This document shows, in pieces, positions 1 to 8,941 of a stretch of 64,000 nucleotides of DNA (position 1 is its first letter; every line of letters starts with the position of its first letter). The stretch is from an uncultured Sulfitobacter sp. (GTDB lineage: Bacteria > Pseudomonadota > Alphaproteobacteria > Rhodobacterales > Rhodobacteraceae). The stretch spans positions 62,001-126,000 of the forward strand of contig NZ_CANMQS010000008.1 in assembly GCF_947500075.1 (NCBI RefSeq). Reading direction: 5' to 3'. Position numbers and translations under genes: made by a program. The notes below the pieces were generated by a model, which saw nothing but the letters and a program-made list of their open reading frames with translations, was not told where the DNA came from and did no database searches.

Positions 1-2433
1 CACCGCCGCAAAAAACGCCTGCGCATCTTCCACTGTCATATCAAGGACATCGGCGATGCTCTTGCCCTTGAACTTGATCTCCAATGTCTCCCGGTTGTAG
101 CGCGCGCCCTTGCAGGTTTCACATTCCACATAGACATCCGGCAGGAAGTGCATCTCGATCTTGATCACACCATCGCCCTGACAGGCCTCACAGCGGCCGC
201 CCTTGACGTTGAAGCTGAACCGACCGGGCTTGTAGCCGCGCGCCTTGGCCTCCGGCAGCCCCGCGAACCAGTCACGGATCGGCGTGAAGGCCCCCGTGTA
301 CGTCGCCGGATTGGAACGTGGCGTCCGTCCGATGGGGCGCTGGTCGATGTCGATCACCTTGTCCAGATGCTCCAGCCCCTTGATTGTCTCGCAGGGGGCC
401 GGCGTCTGCCGCGCGCCGTTGAGGTTCATGGAGGCCGTCTTGAACAGCGTTTCAATCGTCAGCGTCGATTTCCCGCCACCCGACACCCCCGTAACGCAGA
501 CAAACTTCGCCAGCGGAAACTCCGCCGTGACCCCGCGCAGGTTGTTGCCCGTCGCTTTGACCACCTTCAGCTTCTTGCGGTTCCCCTTGCGCCGGGTTGG
601 CGGCACGGCAATCTCGCGCGTCCCTGTTAGGTACTGACCTGTAATGGAATTCTTGTCCGCCGCAATGACAGCTGGCACACCGTGGCTGACCACCTGTCCG
701 CCGTGAATGCCCGCACCGGGGCCGATGTCAAAGACGTAATCCGCCTCGCGGATCGCTTCCTCGTCATGCTCCACCACGATCACCGTGTTGCCCTGATCGC
801 GCAGGTTCTTGAGCGTCTGCAACAGCCGGTCGTTGTCCCGCTGGTGCAACCCGATGGAGGGTTCATCCAGCACATAGAGCACTCCGGTCAGGCCGGAGCC
901 GATCTGGGACGCCAGCCGGATACGCTGGCTTTCCCCGCCCGACAACGTGCCCGCATTCCGGCTGAGCGTGAGATACTCAAGCCCCACATTGTTCAAAAAA
1001 CCCAACCTCTCGCGGATTTCCTTGAGGATCGCCCGCGCAATTTCATTGTTCTGCGCGCTCAGATAGCCCGGCACCTCTTCGCACCAGTCGAACGCTTCCT
1101 TGATCGACATCTGCACCACATGGCCCACATGCAGCAACTTCTCCGGCGGGCCGATCTTGACCGCCAGAGCCTCTGCCCGCAGACGGAACCCTTCGCAGGT
1201 CCCGCAGGGCCGGTTGTTCTGATAGCGCTCGAATTCCTCACGGATCCAGTTGCTGTCCGTCTCGCGGTAGCGGCGTTCCATGTTGGGGATCACCCCTTCA
1301 AAGACGCGCGTCACCTCATAGACACGACCGCCTTCGTCATAGCGGAACTTGATCTCTTCCGTGCCGGAGCCGCGCAGGAACACCTGTTGCACCTTCTCCG
1401 GCAGATCTTTCCACTTGGTCTGCTGGTTGAACTGGTAGTGCTTGGCAATGGCTTCGATGGTCTGCCGGAAATACGGGCTTTTGCCCTTGCGCCAGGGGGC
1501 CAGCGCGCCGTCATAGATTTTCAGGTTCTGATCCGGCACCACGAGGCGTTCGTCAAAGAACAACTCCATCCCCAGACCGTCACAATCCGGACAGGCCCCG
1601 AAGGGCGCGTTGAAGGAGAACAGGCGCGGCTCAATCTCCGGAATGGTGAAACCACTGACGGGGCAGGCAAATTTCTCGGAGAACGTATAGCGTTCCGGAT
1701 CGCCCTCGCTGGGGGCCGTCTCCAGAATAGCGATGCCATCGGCCAGATCGAGCGCGGTGCGCAAGGAATCGGCCAGCCGCGTCTCCAGCCCTTCGCGCAC
1801 CACGATCCTGTCCACCACCACGTCAATGTCGTGGCGGAATTTCTTGTCGAGCGTCGGGGGCGCGTCCAACTCGTAGAATTCCCCGTCCACTTTCACCCGC
1901 TGGAAACCCTGCTTGCGCAGTTCCAGAAACTCCTTGCGATACTCGCCCTTCCGGTCGCGGATGATCGGGGCGAGCAGGTAAGCGCGGGTCCCCTCCTCCA
2001 TCCCCATGATGCGGTCGACCATGTCCTGTACCTGCTGCGCCTCGATGGGCTTGCCGGTCGCGGGTGAATAGGGCGTGCCGACCCGCGCAAACAACAGACG
2101 CATGTAGTCGTAGATTTCCGTGACAGTGCCCACGGTGGAACGGGGGTTCTTGGAGGTGGTTTTTTGTTCAATCGAAATGGCGGGCGACAGGCCGGAGATG
2201 TGATCCACATCCGGTTTCTGCATCATGTCGAGGAATTGCCGCGCATATGCGCTGAGCGATTCGACATAGCGCCGCTGCCCTTCGGCATAGATCGTGTCAA
2301 AAGCGAGCGATGACTTGCCGGACCCCGAAAGCCCCGTGATAACAACCAGTTGGTCACGTGGAATATCCACGTCGATGTTCTTGAGATTATGCTCTCTCGC
2401 GCCGCGGACTTCGATGTTTTTAAGCTCAGCCAT
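1..2433 (-). CDS. uvrA: UvrABC excinuclease subunit A (3' end outside window)
   Basis: UvrA is the damage-scanning ABC-type ATPase of nucleotide excision repair; it loads UvrB at lesions. The window holds the first 811 codons, open to the left edge; relatives are about 950 residues, so roughly 140 C-terminal residues lie outside. Visible are the first Walker A (GLSGSGKS, residues 34-41), the segment [17 protein letters not shown], and a zinc-finger cysteine set starting CEACQGDG near residue 749 and closing with [10 protein letters not shown]. The start ATG (MAELKNIEV) has an AGGGG Shine-Dalgarno sequence placed inside a small hairpin (2440-2453). A LexA-type SOS box lies 64-78 bases upstream. 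Identification is certain; only the end is missing. Confidence 0.97.
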   Translation of the reverse strand, partial: MAELKNIEVRGAREHNLKNIDVDIPRDQLVVITGLSGSGKSSLAFDTIYAEGQRRYVESLSAYARQFLDMMQKPDVDHISGLSPAISIEQKTTSKNPRSTVGTVTEIYDYMRLLFARVGTPYSPATGKPIEAQQVQDMVDRIMGMEEGTRAYLLAPIIRDRKGEYRKEFLELRKQGFQRVKVDGEFYELDAPPTLDKKFRHDIDVVVDRIVVREGLETRLADSLRTALDLADGIAILETAPSEGDPERYTFSEKFACPVSGFTIPEIEPRLFSFNAPFGACPDCDGLGMELFFDERLVVPDQNLKIYDGALAPWRKGKSPYFRQTIEAIAKHYQFNQQTKWKDLPEKVQQVFLRGSGTEEIKFRYDEGGRVYEVTRVFEGVIPNMERRYRETDSNWIREEFERYQNNRPCGTCEGFRLRAEALAVKIGPPEKLLHVGHVVQMSIKEAFDWCEEVPGYLSAQNNEIARAILKEIRERLGFLNNVGLEYLTLSRNAGTLSGGESQRIRLASQIGSGLTGVLYVLDEPSIGLHQRDNDRLLQTLKNLRDQGNTVIVVEHDEEAIREADYVFDIGPGAGIHGGQVVSHGVPAVIAADKNSITGQYLTGTREIAVPPTRRKGNRKKLKVVKATGNNLRGVTAEFPLAKFVCVTGVSGGGKSTLTIETLFKTASMNLNGARQTPAPCETIKGLEHLDKVIDIDQRPIGRTPRSNPATYTGAFTPIRDWFAGLPEAKARGYKPGRFSFNVKGGRCEACQGDGVIKIEMHFLPDVYVECETCKGARYNRETLEIKFKGKSIADVLDMTVEDAQAFFAAV

Positions 2434-2439
2434 GTCGCA

Positions 2440-2453
2440 CCCCTGTTCAGGGG
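2440..2453 (-). promoter_or_regulatory. hairpin over the uvrA ribosome binding site
   Basis: CCCCTGTTCAGGGG is a 6-bp inverted repeat with a two-base centre. On the uvrA strand its second arm (CAGGGG) is the only Shine-Dalgarno-like sequence, six or seven bases before the ATG, so folding would mask the ribosome binding site. The stem is short, and translational control is only a possibility. Confidence 0.35.
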
Positions 2454-2496
2454 ATGTAGATAGGCGGTTGTGATGGATTCTCCAATGAAAAAATGA

Positions 2497-2511
2497 GAAC
2501 GTAAGCGGAAC
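2497..2511 (-). promoter_or_regulatory. LexA (SOS) box ahead of uvrA
   Basis: The plus strand reads GAACGTAAGCGGAAC, which is GAAC-N7-GAAC; on the transcribed strand this is GTTC-N7-GTTC. This direct repeat is the established LexA operator of Alphaproteobacteria. It lies in the 92-base gap between uvrA and the MFS gene, where the uvrA promoter must be. Damage-inducible control of uvrA is inferred. Confidence 0.8.
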
Positions 2512-2525
2512 ATCTTAACAAAGGG

Positions 2526-3698
2526 TTACTGCGCAGGCATCGCGCCCCGGCGCCGTGACCCCAGAACCAAATGCACCGCAAGTCCGGCGGCAAAAGCGAT
2601 GAACGCCAGCAGCGGAAGCGCGGTATAGCCCATCCCCGCAAGGGCCGCTGCCATGATCGGTGTGCCGCTGGTATTGCCGATGTTGCCCATCTGCGCCATC
2701 GCCCCATTGGCCTGCGCCTGATCTGCGGGTTTGACGTTCAACTGCGCCACCGCCGCAAAGCTCGCCCCCTGAATGAGCCCCATCGACCCGGCCAGCGCAA
2801 GGCAGGCCACCGCCGCGCCCGGCGCGACCCAAAGCCACACCATGCACAGCGCAGACAGCACAAATCCCAGTTCGACCACGCGCACCGCAGACATGTAACG
2901 CAGCAGGAGCACGCCCACGGTCATCGACACTGCGATGCTCATCAACGGCATCGCGCCCATGATCAGCCCGCGCATCTCTGGCGCAAGATAGGGCGGCAGC
3001 ACCGTCAGGATCGACACAAAGCTGAAGGTATAGAACAGCCACCCCGCAGCCGGCGCCGCCAGATGGGGCGAACGGTAGATCGTTCCGTGGTCGCGCAGGA
3101 TTTGCCGAAACGACAGGGGCGGTGGTTTGTCCACCCCTGTCAAGGCGCTCAAACGCGCCCCAAGAAGCAACGCGAAACCCGCCATATAGACCCCATGCGC
3201 CGCAAAAAGAGCGGGCAGACCTGCGTTGATCGCCAGCGGCCGTCCCAACCAGGCGAGCAGTGCAAAAGCGACCCCAAAGAAGGTTCCCCAAAGTGTCAGG
3301 CAAAATGCACGATGCGCAGGCGCGCTCAACCGCGCGATCATCGTCGGCGCCGCCACCACAATCGCCAGATGCGAGGCCCCTTCGAGGATGCGCAGCGCCA
3401 GCATCCCCGCCAGAGGCGGCAACAGCGCCTGCGCAAACGACACCGCAGCACCCGTCCAGAGCGCCCACAGCAACGCCCGGCGATAGCCGATGCGCGCGAC
3501 CACCAACCCGGCAACAACGCCAAGGATGATCCCGACAAACCCGACAAGGGATACGACAAACCCCAGCGCGGTCCCCGCATCAGGGTAAGCAGCGGGCAGC
3601 AGATCAAAAATGACCGAGATTTTGCCGTATTGCGCCGCCGCGCCCAGTCCCGCCCCCCAAAGCGCCAGGATCAGGCCCCAGGATGTGTTGACGCTCAC
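2526..3698 (-). CDS. MFS transporter
   Basis: A 390-residue membrane protein with about twelve hydrophobic segments. It has the loop between helices 2 and 3 typical of the major facilitator superfamily (GLVVARIGYRRALLW) and a basic central loop (about residues 185-205) between two six-helix halves. The substrate cannot be read from the sequence. Its start codon overlaps the stop of the upstream methyltransferase gene by four bases (ATGA), so the two are translationally coupled. The remaining gap to uvrA is 92 bases and holds the uvrA SOS box. Confidence 0.85.
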   Translation of the reverse strand: MSVNTSWGLILALWGAGLGAAAQYGKISVIFDLLPAAYPDAGTALGFVVSLVGFVGIILGVVAGLVVARIGYRRALLWALWTGAAVSFAQALLPPLAGMLALRILEGASHLAIVVAAPTMIARLSAPAHRAFCLTLWGTFFGVAFALLAWLGRPLAINAGLPALFAAHGVYMAGFALLLGARLSALTGVDKPPPLSFRQILRDHGTIYRSPHLAAPAAGWLFYTFSFVSILTVLPPYLAPEMRGLIMGAMPLMSIAVSMTVGVLLLRYMSAVRVVELGFVLSALCMVWLWVAPGAAVACLALAGSMGLIQGASFAAVAQLNVKPADQAQANGAMAQMGNIGNTSGTPIMAAALAGMGYTALPLLAFIAFAAGLAVHLVLGSRRRGAMPAQ

Positions 3699-4261
3699 GC
3701 GATCCTCTGGGCCAGTGCCCAGGCGCAGATCGGCATGTCCGGATCGTTCTTCAGATCATCCGTCTCTTCCTCGTAAACGGGCGGCCAGGGTTTCTCCAGA
3801 TTGCGCTGTGCGGCATGCAGATTGCCCCATTGTTCCGCGTGGATGGCATCTTCGTCAAACCCGCATTCGATCAACAGGTTCTTCAGCCCCCGCGCGCTCC
3901 ACCGGGAATTGTCCTGCGGAGCCGCGTGCAAGGGCAGCATGAACGGCACCGCGATCCAGAAATACCCGCCCTTGCGCAGCATCCTGTAGACATGTTGCGC
4001 CGCCGCATAGGGGCGGTCCAGATGCTCCCACACCTGATTGGCAAGGATCAGGTCAAATTGCCGGATCTCCCCGCTGTCCTTGTCCACGTAAGGACCCGCG
4101 CAGATGTCATATGCGGGATAGCGAAACTGCTCATAAGACTTGAAATTGAACCGCTTGCCCCATTTGCCCGACACCTCCGCCACCTCCAGCGTCGGGGGCC
4201 GCAGGGCCCGGATCATCCGGCGGCTGGAAGCATGCATGACAACGCGGTTGAGACTGACCAT
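3695..4261 (-). CDS. class I SAM-dependent methyltransferase
   Basis: A 188-residue protein with the second half of a class I methyltransferase fold: an acidic strand-4 region FDLILANQVWEHLDRP (about residues 73-88), then LRKGGYFWIAVPF, as in Methyltransf_11 members. The N-terminal part is short and the glycine-rich SAM loop is not obvious, so the SAM site may be degenerate or displaced. The segment ICAGPYVDKDSGEIRQ includes the likely acidic ribose-binding residue. It overlaps the MFS gene by four bases and lies 62 bases from lpdA. The target molecule is unknown. Confidence 0.75.
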   Translation of the reverse strand: MVSLNRVVMHASSRRMIRALRPPTLEVAEVSGKWGKRFNFKSYEQFRYPAYDICAGPYVDKDSGEIRQFDLILANQVWEHLDRPYAAAQHVYRMLRKGGYFWIAVPFMLPLHAAPQDNSRWSARGLKNLLIECGFDEDAIHAEQWGNLHAAQRNLEKPWPPVYEEETDDLKNDPDMPICAWALAQRIA

Positions 4262-4323
4262 AACGGTTGTATGGCACCCTCACCCCGACCCGTCCATAGG
4301 CACGCGCGTCTGCGGCTCAGGGC

Positions 4324-5718
4324 CTACATGTGAATGACGCGCCCGTAAGCATCCAGCACCGCCTCGTGCATCATCTCGCTCAACGTCGGATGCGGGAAGA
4401 CCGTGTTCATCAGGTCTTCTTCCGTGGTCTCCAACTGACGGCCCACGACATAGCCCTGAATAAGCTCTGTCACTTCGGCACCAATCATATGGGCGCCCAG
4501 CAACTCACCCGTCTTGGCGTCAAAGATGGTCTTGATCATCCCGTTCTCTTCACCCAGTGCAATCGCCTTGCCATTGCCGATGAAGGGGAACCGCCCAACC
4601 TTGATGTCATAGCCCAATTCCTTGGCCTTGGCTTCGGTATATCCAACCGACGCCACCTGCGGATGACAGTAGGTGCAGCCGGCAATCGTCTCGGGCTTGA
4701 CCGGATGCGCATGTTTGCCTGCGATCAGGTCCGCGACCATCACGCCCTCATGAGACGCTTTGTGCGCCAGCCACGGCGCGCCTGCGATGTCGCCAATGGC
4801 ATAAAGCCCCTCAACGCCCGTGCGGCAGAATTCATCCGTGACGACATGGGTCCGGTCGATCTTCACGCCAAGCGCTTCCAGCCCCAGATCCTCAACATTG
4901 CCGACAATGCCCACGGCGGAAATCACCGTGTCGAAATCCTGTTTCTCAACCTTGCCGCCCACGTCGATATGCGCGGTCACCTTGTCCTTGCCGCGGTCCA
5001 GCTGTTTGACCATCGCCTTTTGCATGATCTTCATGCCCTGCTTCTCGAACGCCTTCTTGGCGAAGGCGCTGATCTCTGCATCCTCCACCGGCAACACGCG
5101 ATCCATGACTTCAACAACGGTCGTGTCGGCACCCAGCGTGTTGTAAAAGCTGGCAAATTCGATGCCGATGGCCCCCGATCCGATGACCAGCAGCTTTTTC
5201 GGCATATGCGCGGGCTGCAACGCATGTTTGTAGGTCCAGACCCGCTTGCCATCCGCCTCAAGCCCCGGCAGTTCACGCGCCCGTGCCCCGGTGGCAAGGA
5301 TGATGTTCTTGGCCGTCAGGTCCTCAACACCCTTGTCGGTCTTGACGCTCACCTTGCCCTTGGCGGGAAGCGTCGCCGCCCCCATGAAGACCGTCACCTT
5401 GTTCTTCTTCATCAAATGGCCAATGCCACCCGACAACTGCCCCGCCACCTTGCGCGAGCGTTTGACCACTGCATCGAGATCATAGCCGATGCCTTCGGCC
5501 TTGAGGCCAAACTCCTTGGCCCTCTCCATCAGATGAAAGACCTCTGACGAGCGCAGCATTGCCTTGGTGGGGATACAGCCCCAGTTCAGACAGATGCCGC
5601 CCAGATGCTCCCGCTCCACGATGGCGACATTCATGCCCAACTGGGAGGCGCGGATCGCCGCGACATATCCACCGGGTCCGGCCCCAATGACGATCAGATC
5701 AAAGGATTTTGCAGCCAT
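4324..5718 (-). CDS. lpdA: dihydrolipoyl dehydrogenase (E3)
   Basis: A 464-residue FAD flavoprotein that reoxidises dihydrolipoamide in 2-oxoacid dehydrogenase complexes and reduces NAD+. Visible are the FAD Rossmann motif GAGPGGY (12-18), the redox-active disulphide in CLNWGC (Cys43/Cys48), a second nucleotide site GSGAIGIEFAS, and the C-terminal HPHPTLSE segment carrying the catalytic His-Glu pair. The start is preceded by GAGG. The E1 and E2 genes lie 17 kb away on the other strand, yet both promoter regions carry the same palindrome (see 5745-5770 and 22873-22894). It probably serves pyruvate dehydrogenase and possibly other 2-oxoacid dehydrogenases. Confidence 0.96.
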   Translation of the reverse strand: MAAKSFDLIVIGAGPGGYVAAIRASQLGMNVAIVEREHLGGICLNWGCIPTKAMLRSSEVFHLMERAKEFGLKAEGIGYDLDAVVKRSRKVAGQLSGGIGHLMKKNKVTVFMGAATLPAKGKVSVKTDKGVEDLTAKNIILATGARARELPGLEADGKRVWTYKHALQPAHMPKKLLVIGSGAIGIEFASFYNTLGADTTVVEVMDRVLPVEDAEISAFAKKAFEKQGMKIMQKAMVKQLDRGKDKVTAHIDVGGKVEKQDFDTVISAVGIVGNVEDLGLEALGVKIDRTHVVTDEFCRTGVEGLYAIGDIAGAPWLAHKASHEGVMVADLIAGKHAHPVKPETIAGCTYCHPQVASVGYTEAKAKELGYDIKVGRFPFIGNGKAIALGEENGMIKTIFDAKTGELLGAHMIGAEVTELIQGYVVGRQLETTEEDLMNTVFPHPTLSEMMHEAVLDAYGRVIHM

Positions 5719-5744
5719 GGGGAACCTCGCGGATGTGCGTTTCA

Positions 5745-5770
5745 GATATAGTTCACCATTAAACTATATC
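5745..5770 (-). promoter_or_regulatory. palindromic operator candidate ahead of lpdA
   Basis: Perfect 9-base arms (GATATAGTT / AACTATATC) surround an 8-base centre. Read on the lpdA strand the core is ATAGTTTAATGGTGAACTAT, 30 bases before the start codon. It matches the palindrome ahead of pdhA at 17 of 20 positions. A transcription-factor operator is inferred; I do not recognise the regulator family from the motif. Confidence 0.7.
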
Positions 5771-5811
5771 CTGCGCCCTCACAACCGCGAGAATACGATC
5801 TATCTTCGCTG

Positions 5812-6396
5812 TCAGGCGGCTGCCTGTGCCTGCAACGCCCGCACCGTGCTGCCATAGCCGCCTTTTGCCACGTAAGCAGCTTCCAGTTCCGTGGGCGCGC
5901 GGTCCAGCGCTGCGTTGCGATAGGGAAACCGCCCGAACTGGCGGATCACTTCGCGGTGGGCACGGGCATGCAGCAGATTGTGCTCCCGGCTTTCGGGCAT
6001 CCGCTCACACATCAGCCGCACGCAACGGTCCTGGTCACACAGGTTTTCCGAATGCATCAGCGGCATGTAGAAGAACTGCCGCGCAGGCTCATCAATCCGC
6101 ATGTCCCAGCCCCGCTCAATCGACGATTTGGCCGCGGCCAGCGCAATGCGGTCAGACGCAAACGCCCGGCTGTCACCGCGGAACATGTTTCGCGGGAATT
6201 GATCCAGAAGAATGATATAGGCCAGCGCCCCAGAGGGATACGTCAACCAGAGGGAGAATTTGCCTTCGCAGGCCTGCTCCCATGCGCTCAAGAACCTCTT
6301 ACGGATGTCTGCGTCCAACGCATCATTGGCATCATACCAACCACCCGGACCAATCTCATCCAGCCAAAAGGAAAGTACTTCCTCAGGACCCACCAT
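5812..6396 (-). CDS. DUF924 family protein
   Basis: A 194-residue soluble protein of the DUF924 family, recognisable from its opening VLSFWLDEIGPGGWYDAND, the segment GALAYIILLDQFPRNMFRGDSRAFASD and the C-terminal REHNLLHARAHREVIRQFGRFPYRNAALDR. The biochemical role is unknown; family members are widespread in Proteobacteria and have a helical repeat-like fold. I chose the start MVGPEEV because similarity to the family begins there; an upstream in-frame ATG at 6435 would add 13 poorly conserved residues. It stands alone between lpdA and an MFS gene. Confidence 0.85.
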   Translation of the reverse strand: MVGPEEVLSFWLDEIGPGGWYDANDALDADIRKRFLSAWEQACEGKFSLWLTYPSGALAYIILLDQFPRNMFRGDSRAFASDRIALAAAKSSIERGWDMRIDEPARQFFYMPLMHSENLCDQDRCVRLMCERMPESREHNLLHARAHREVIRQFGRFPYRNAALDRAPTELEAAYVAKGGYGSTVRALQAQAAA

Positions 6397-6503
6397 TTCA
6401 CCACTCCTCCAGGCAAAAAACGCCTTGATTACCATTACACTTCAAGATGCTACGCCTGAGCGTCATGACAAGTACACTCACAATTTGTATCAAAACCGAA
6501 ATC

Positions 6504-7772
6504 CTAGGGCGCATTTGCCGATGTTTCCTCTTCCTGCTCCGTCTCAATGACGTATTCTTGTGCATATTCAACCGCAACTGCTGTCGCAGAAGGCAAAATT
6601 GGAAAGTAGTTGCTCGTATCCTCCACCGCGACGCTCTTGCGCTGAGTGGAACGATAGGCAGCGTAGGCCGCCAGCATCACAAACAGGATCCCCGTAAACA
6701 GGTAGAACCCTGCCGGGCCAATCGCAGTTCCCATGATCCAGCCTGTGATCATCGGGCCAAGAATGGCTCCCAAGCCATTGATAAATATCAACCCACCCGA
6801 TGCGGCCGCCATATCGTCATGCTCAAGAAAGTCATTCGTATGGGCAATCAGCAACGAATAGAGCGGGTTCGACATACCGCCCACAACAAAGGCCGACACC
6901 AGCAGCAGGCTGAAAACATGCCCCATCACCATTCCAATTGCGGACCCGGCAAGACCGATCAGCGACACCACGACAATCAGGGCCCGTCGGTCCATCCGGT
7001 CAGAAATCCAGCCAATCGGGAACTGCAATACCACGGCACCCACGAAAAATGTCGCAACAAAGGTCGAAATCTGAACAACGCTCAGTCCCGCTTCCGCACC
7101 ATAGACCGAGGCCATGCCAAACTGTGCGGAAAACACCCCACCTAACAGGAACATTCCGACACACCCAAGCGGAGAGAACCCCGCCAATTCCCGCAGGCTC
7201 ATCGGTTTGGTCGTATCGAACGCCGGTGTCGGCGTGATCGACAACAGGATCGGGGTGACGGCAAGGCTCACCAACACTGACGGGATGACAAACAGGATAA
7301 AGCCCGACGGATCGGCTGTCAGCAGCAACGCCTGTGCAATCACGATGCCCAGTGTCTGCACAATCATGTAAAGCGACAGCGCCTTGCCACGGTTCGAATT
7401 GTCTGCGGCATTGTTCAGCCAGCTCTCGGCCACCACATACACCGCCGAGAAACAGAACCCGATCAGCACGCGCCCCGCCGTCCAGACGATGATATTGGGG
7501 AATGTCGGATAGAGGATCATCACCGCCGAAATAAGCGAGGCAAGTGCTGCAAACACCCGCACGTGCCCCACCCGCCGGATCATCCCCGGCGCCATGCGCG
7601 AACCACCCAGAAATCCAACAAAATATGCCGACATCACGATCGACATCTCGAAGGTCGTGAAATCCTCAAGCGCGCCCCGGATACCCAGCAACGTGCCCTG
7701 CATCCCGTTGCCTACCATCAACAGGCACATTCCCAGCAAAAGCGCCCATGCGCTCGTCAGCACCTGCATCAT
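6504..7772 (-). CDS. MFS transporter, YcaD/UMF2-like
   Basis: A 422-residue twelve-helix major facilitator protein. The pattern resembles the YcaD/UMF2 group: an early GTLLGIRGALEDFTTFEMSIVMSAY-type stretch broken by hydrophobic helices, the segment VYVVAESWLNNAADNSNRGKAL near residue 115, and IGWISDRMDRRALI in the second half. An acidic tail of about 45 residues (ending ETEQEEETSANAP) extends beyond the last helix. The start has a strong AAGGAGG seven bases upstream. No substrate is established for this group. It is separated by 107 bases from queA upstream, so joint transcription is possible. Confidence 0.85.
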   Translation of the reverse strand: MMQVLTSAWALLLGMCLLMVGNGMQGTLLGIRGALEDFTTFEMSIVMSAYFVGFLGGSRMAPGMIRRVGHVRVFAALASLISAVMILYPTFPNIIVWTAGRVLIGFCFSAVYVVAESWLNNAADNSNRGKALSLYMIVQTLGIVIAQALLLTADPSGFILFVIPSVLVSLAVTPILLSITPTPAFDTTKPMSLRELAGFSPLGCVGMFLLGGVFSAQFGMASVYGAEAGLSVVQISTFVATFFVGAVVLQFPIGWISDRMDRRALIVVVSLIGLAGSAIGMVMGHVFSLLLVSAFVVGGMSNPLYSLLIAHTNDFLEHDDMAAASGGLIFINGLGAILGPMITGWIMGTAIGPAGFYLFTGILFVMLAAYAAYRSTQRKSVAVEDTSNYFPILPSATAVAVEYAQEYVIETEQEEETSANAP

Positions 7773-7879
7773 GGCTCGGCCTCCTTGGCGGTATACCCCT
7801 GCCTGACCTGTCGCGCGGCAGGCGTCACTTCAACGCGCGACATCCAGGAGACGTTTTTCAGCCTTTTCGCGCAGTTCGC

Positions 7880-8932
7880 TTACCCGTGAGGCAACAAAAG
7901 CGACGAATCCCCATACGAAAAGAACCGATATTCCTGCGCAATCGCATGGGCATAGATCGCACGAATGCGTTGAGAACCCATGAGCGCGGAGACCAGCATC
8001 ATCAACGTGGATTTCGGCAGGTGGAAATTGGTCATCAGCCCGTCTGCGATCTGAAAGTCGAATCCGGGCGTGATGAAGATATCCGTGTCGCCGTCCCAGG
8101 CTGCAAGTGTGCCACTGCGCGCTGCCGTCTCGATCAACCGCAACGCCGTGGTGCCCACCGGGATCACCCGCCCGCCTGCGGCTTTGGTCGCCGTGATCTC
8201 CTCCGCCGCCTGCGCATCCACCCGGCCCCATTCGGCGTGCATCTTGTGTTGGGTGATGTCGTCAACTTTCACCGGCAGGAACGTTCCCGCGCCCACATGC
8301 AGGGTGACATGGCTGAACGTCACCCCCCTCGCGGCCAGAGCGCCCAGCAATGCCTCATCGAAATGCAGTGATGCCGTGGGCGCAGCAACCGCGCCGGGTG
8401 TGCGTGCAAACACGGTTTGATAGTCGGTGTGGTCCTGCGCATCTGCGGCCCGCTTGGCGGCAATATAGGGCGGCAACGGCATCGCACCTGCTGCATTCAG
8501 CGCCGCATCGAAATCCTCCCCTGTGCAATTGAACCGCAACCGCGCCTGCCCCTCCGCCGCGCCTTCAAAAGTCGCCGACAGGTCGTCGGAGAAGATCACC
8601 TCTTCGCCGTCCTTCAGTTTGCGCAATGGCTTCACCAGCGCAGACCATGTGCCATCGCTGCCGGGTTCCAGCAGCGTTACTTCGATCTTGGCGTGCACCG
8701 GCCCCTGCGCGCTGTTGCGGTGGCGCTGGCCGGTCAGGCGCGCGGGGATCACCTTGGTGTCGTTCAGCACCAGACGGTCACCGGGGCGCAGCCAATCCAC
8801 CAGATCGGTTACCCGCCGGTCGTGGATCATGTCACCCGCAGCCACCAGAAGACGCGCCGAAGACCGTGGCACCGCAGGCCGCGTTGCGATCAACGCCTCG
8901 GGCAAATCAAAGTCGAAATCAGAGAGCTTCAT
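7880..8932 (-). CDS. queA: tRNA preQ1(34) S-adenosylmethionine ribosyltransferase-isomerase
   Basis: QueA transfers and isomerises the ribosyl group of SAM onto preQ1 in the tRNA wobble position, giving epoxyqueuosine. The 350-residue length matches the family (E. coli about 356). Recognisable segments are [13 protein letters not shown] at the N-terminus, [16 protein letters not shown]-like [30 protein letters not shown]-like [15 protein letters not shown], and the C-terminal [13 protein letters not shown]. It begins nine bases after the stop of the large AsmA-like gene, so the two are probably co-transcribed. Confidence 0.95.
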   Translation of the reverse strand: MKLSDFDFDLPEALIATRPAVPRSSARLLVAAGDMIHDRRVTDLVDWLRPGDRLVLNDTKVIPARLTGQRHRNSAQGPVHAKIEVTLLEPGSDGTWSALVKPLRKLKDGEEVIFSDDLSATFEGAAEGQARLRFNCTGEDFDAALNAAGAMPLPPYIAAKRAADAQDHTDYQTVFARTPGAVAAPTASLHFDEALLGALAARGVTFSHVTLHVGAGTFLPVKVDDITQHKMHAEWGRVDAQAAEEITATKAAGGRVIPVGTTALRLIETAARSGTLAAWDGDTDIFITPGFDFQIADGLMTNFHLPKSTLMMLVSALMGSQRIRAIYAHAIAQEYRFFSYGDSSLLLPHG

Positions 8933-8941
8933 GCGGCCCCG

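Noticed and set aside
682-2067. Long open frame (461 codons) on the plus strand within uvrA
   Set aside because: It is antisense to the certain uvrA reading frame. High GC at third positions of uvrA keeps stop codons out of the opposite frame; the translation is rich in His, Arg and Gln and has no known motif.
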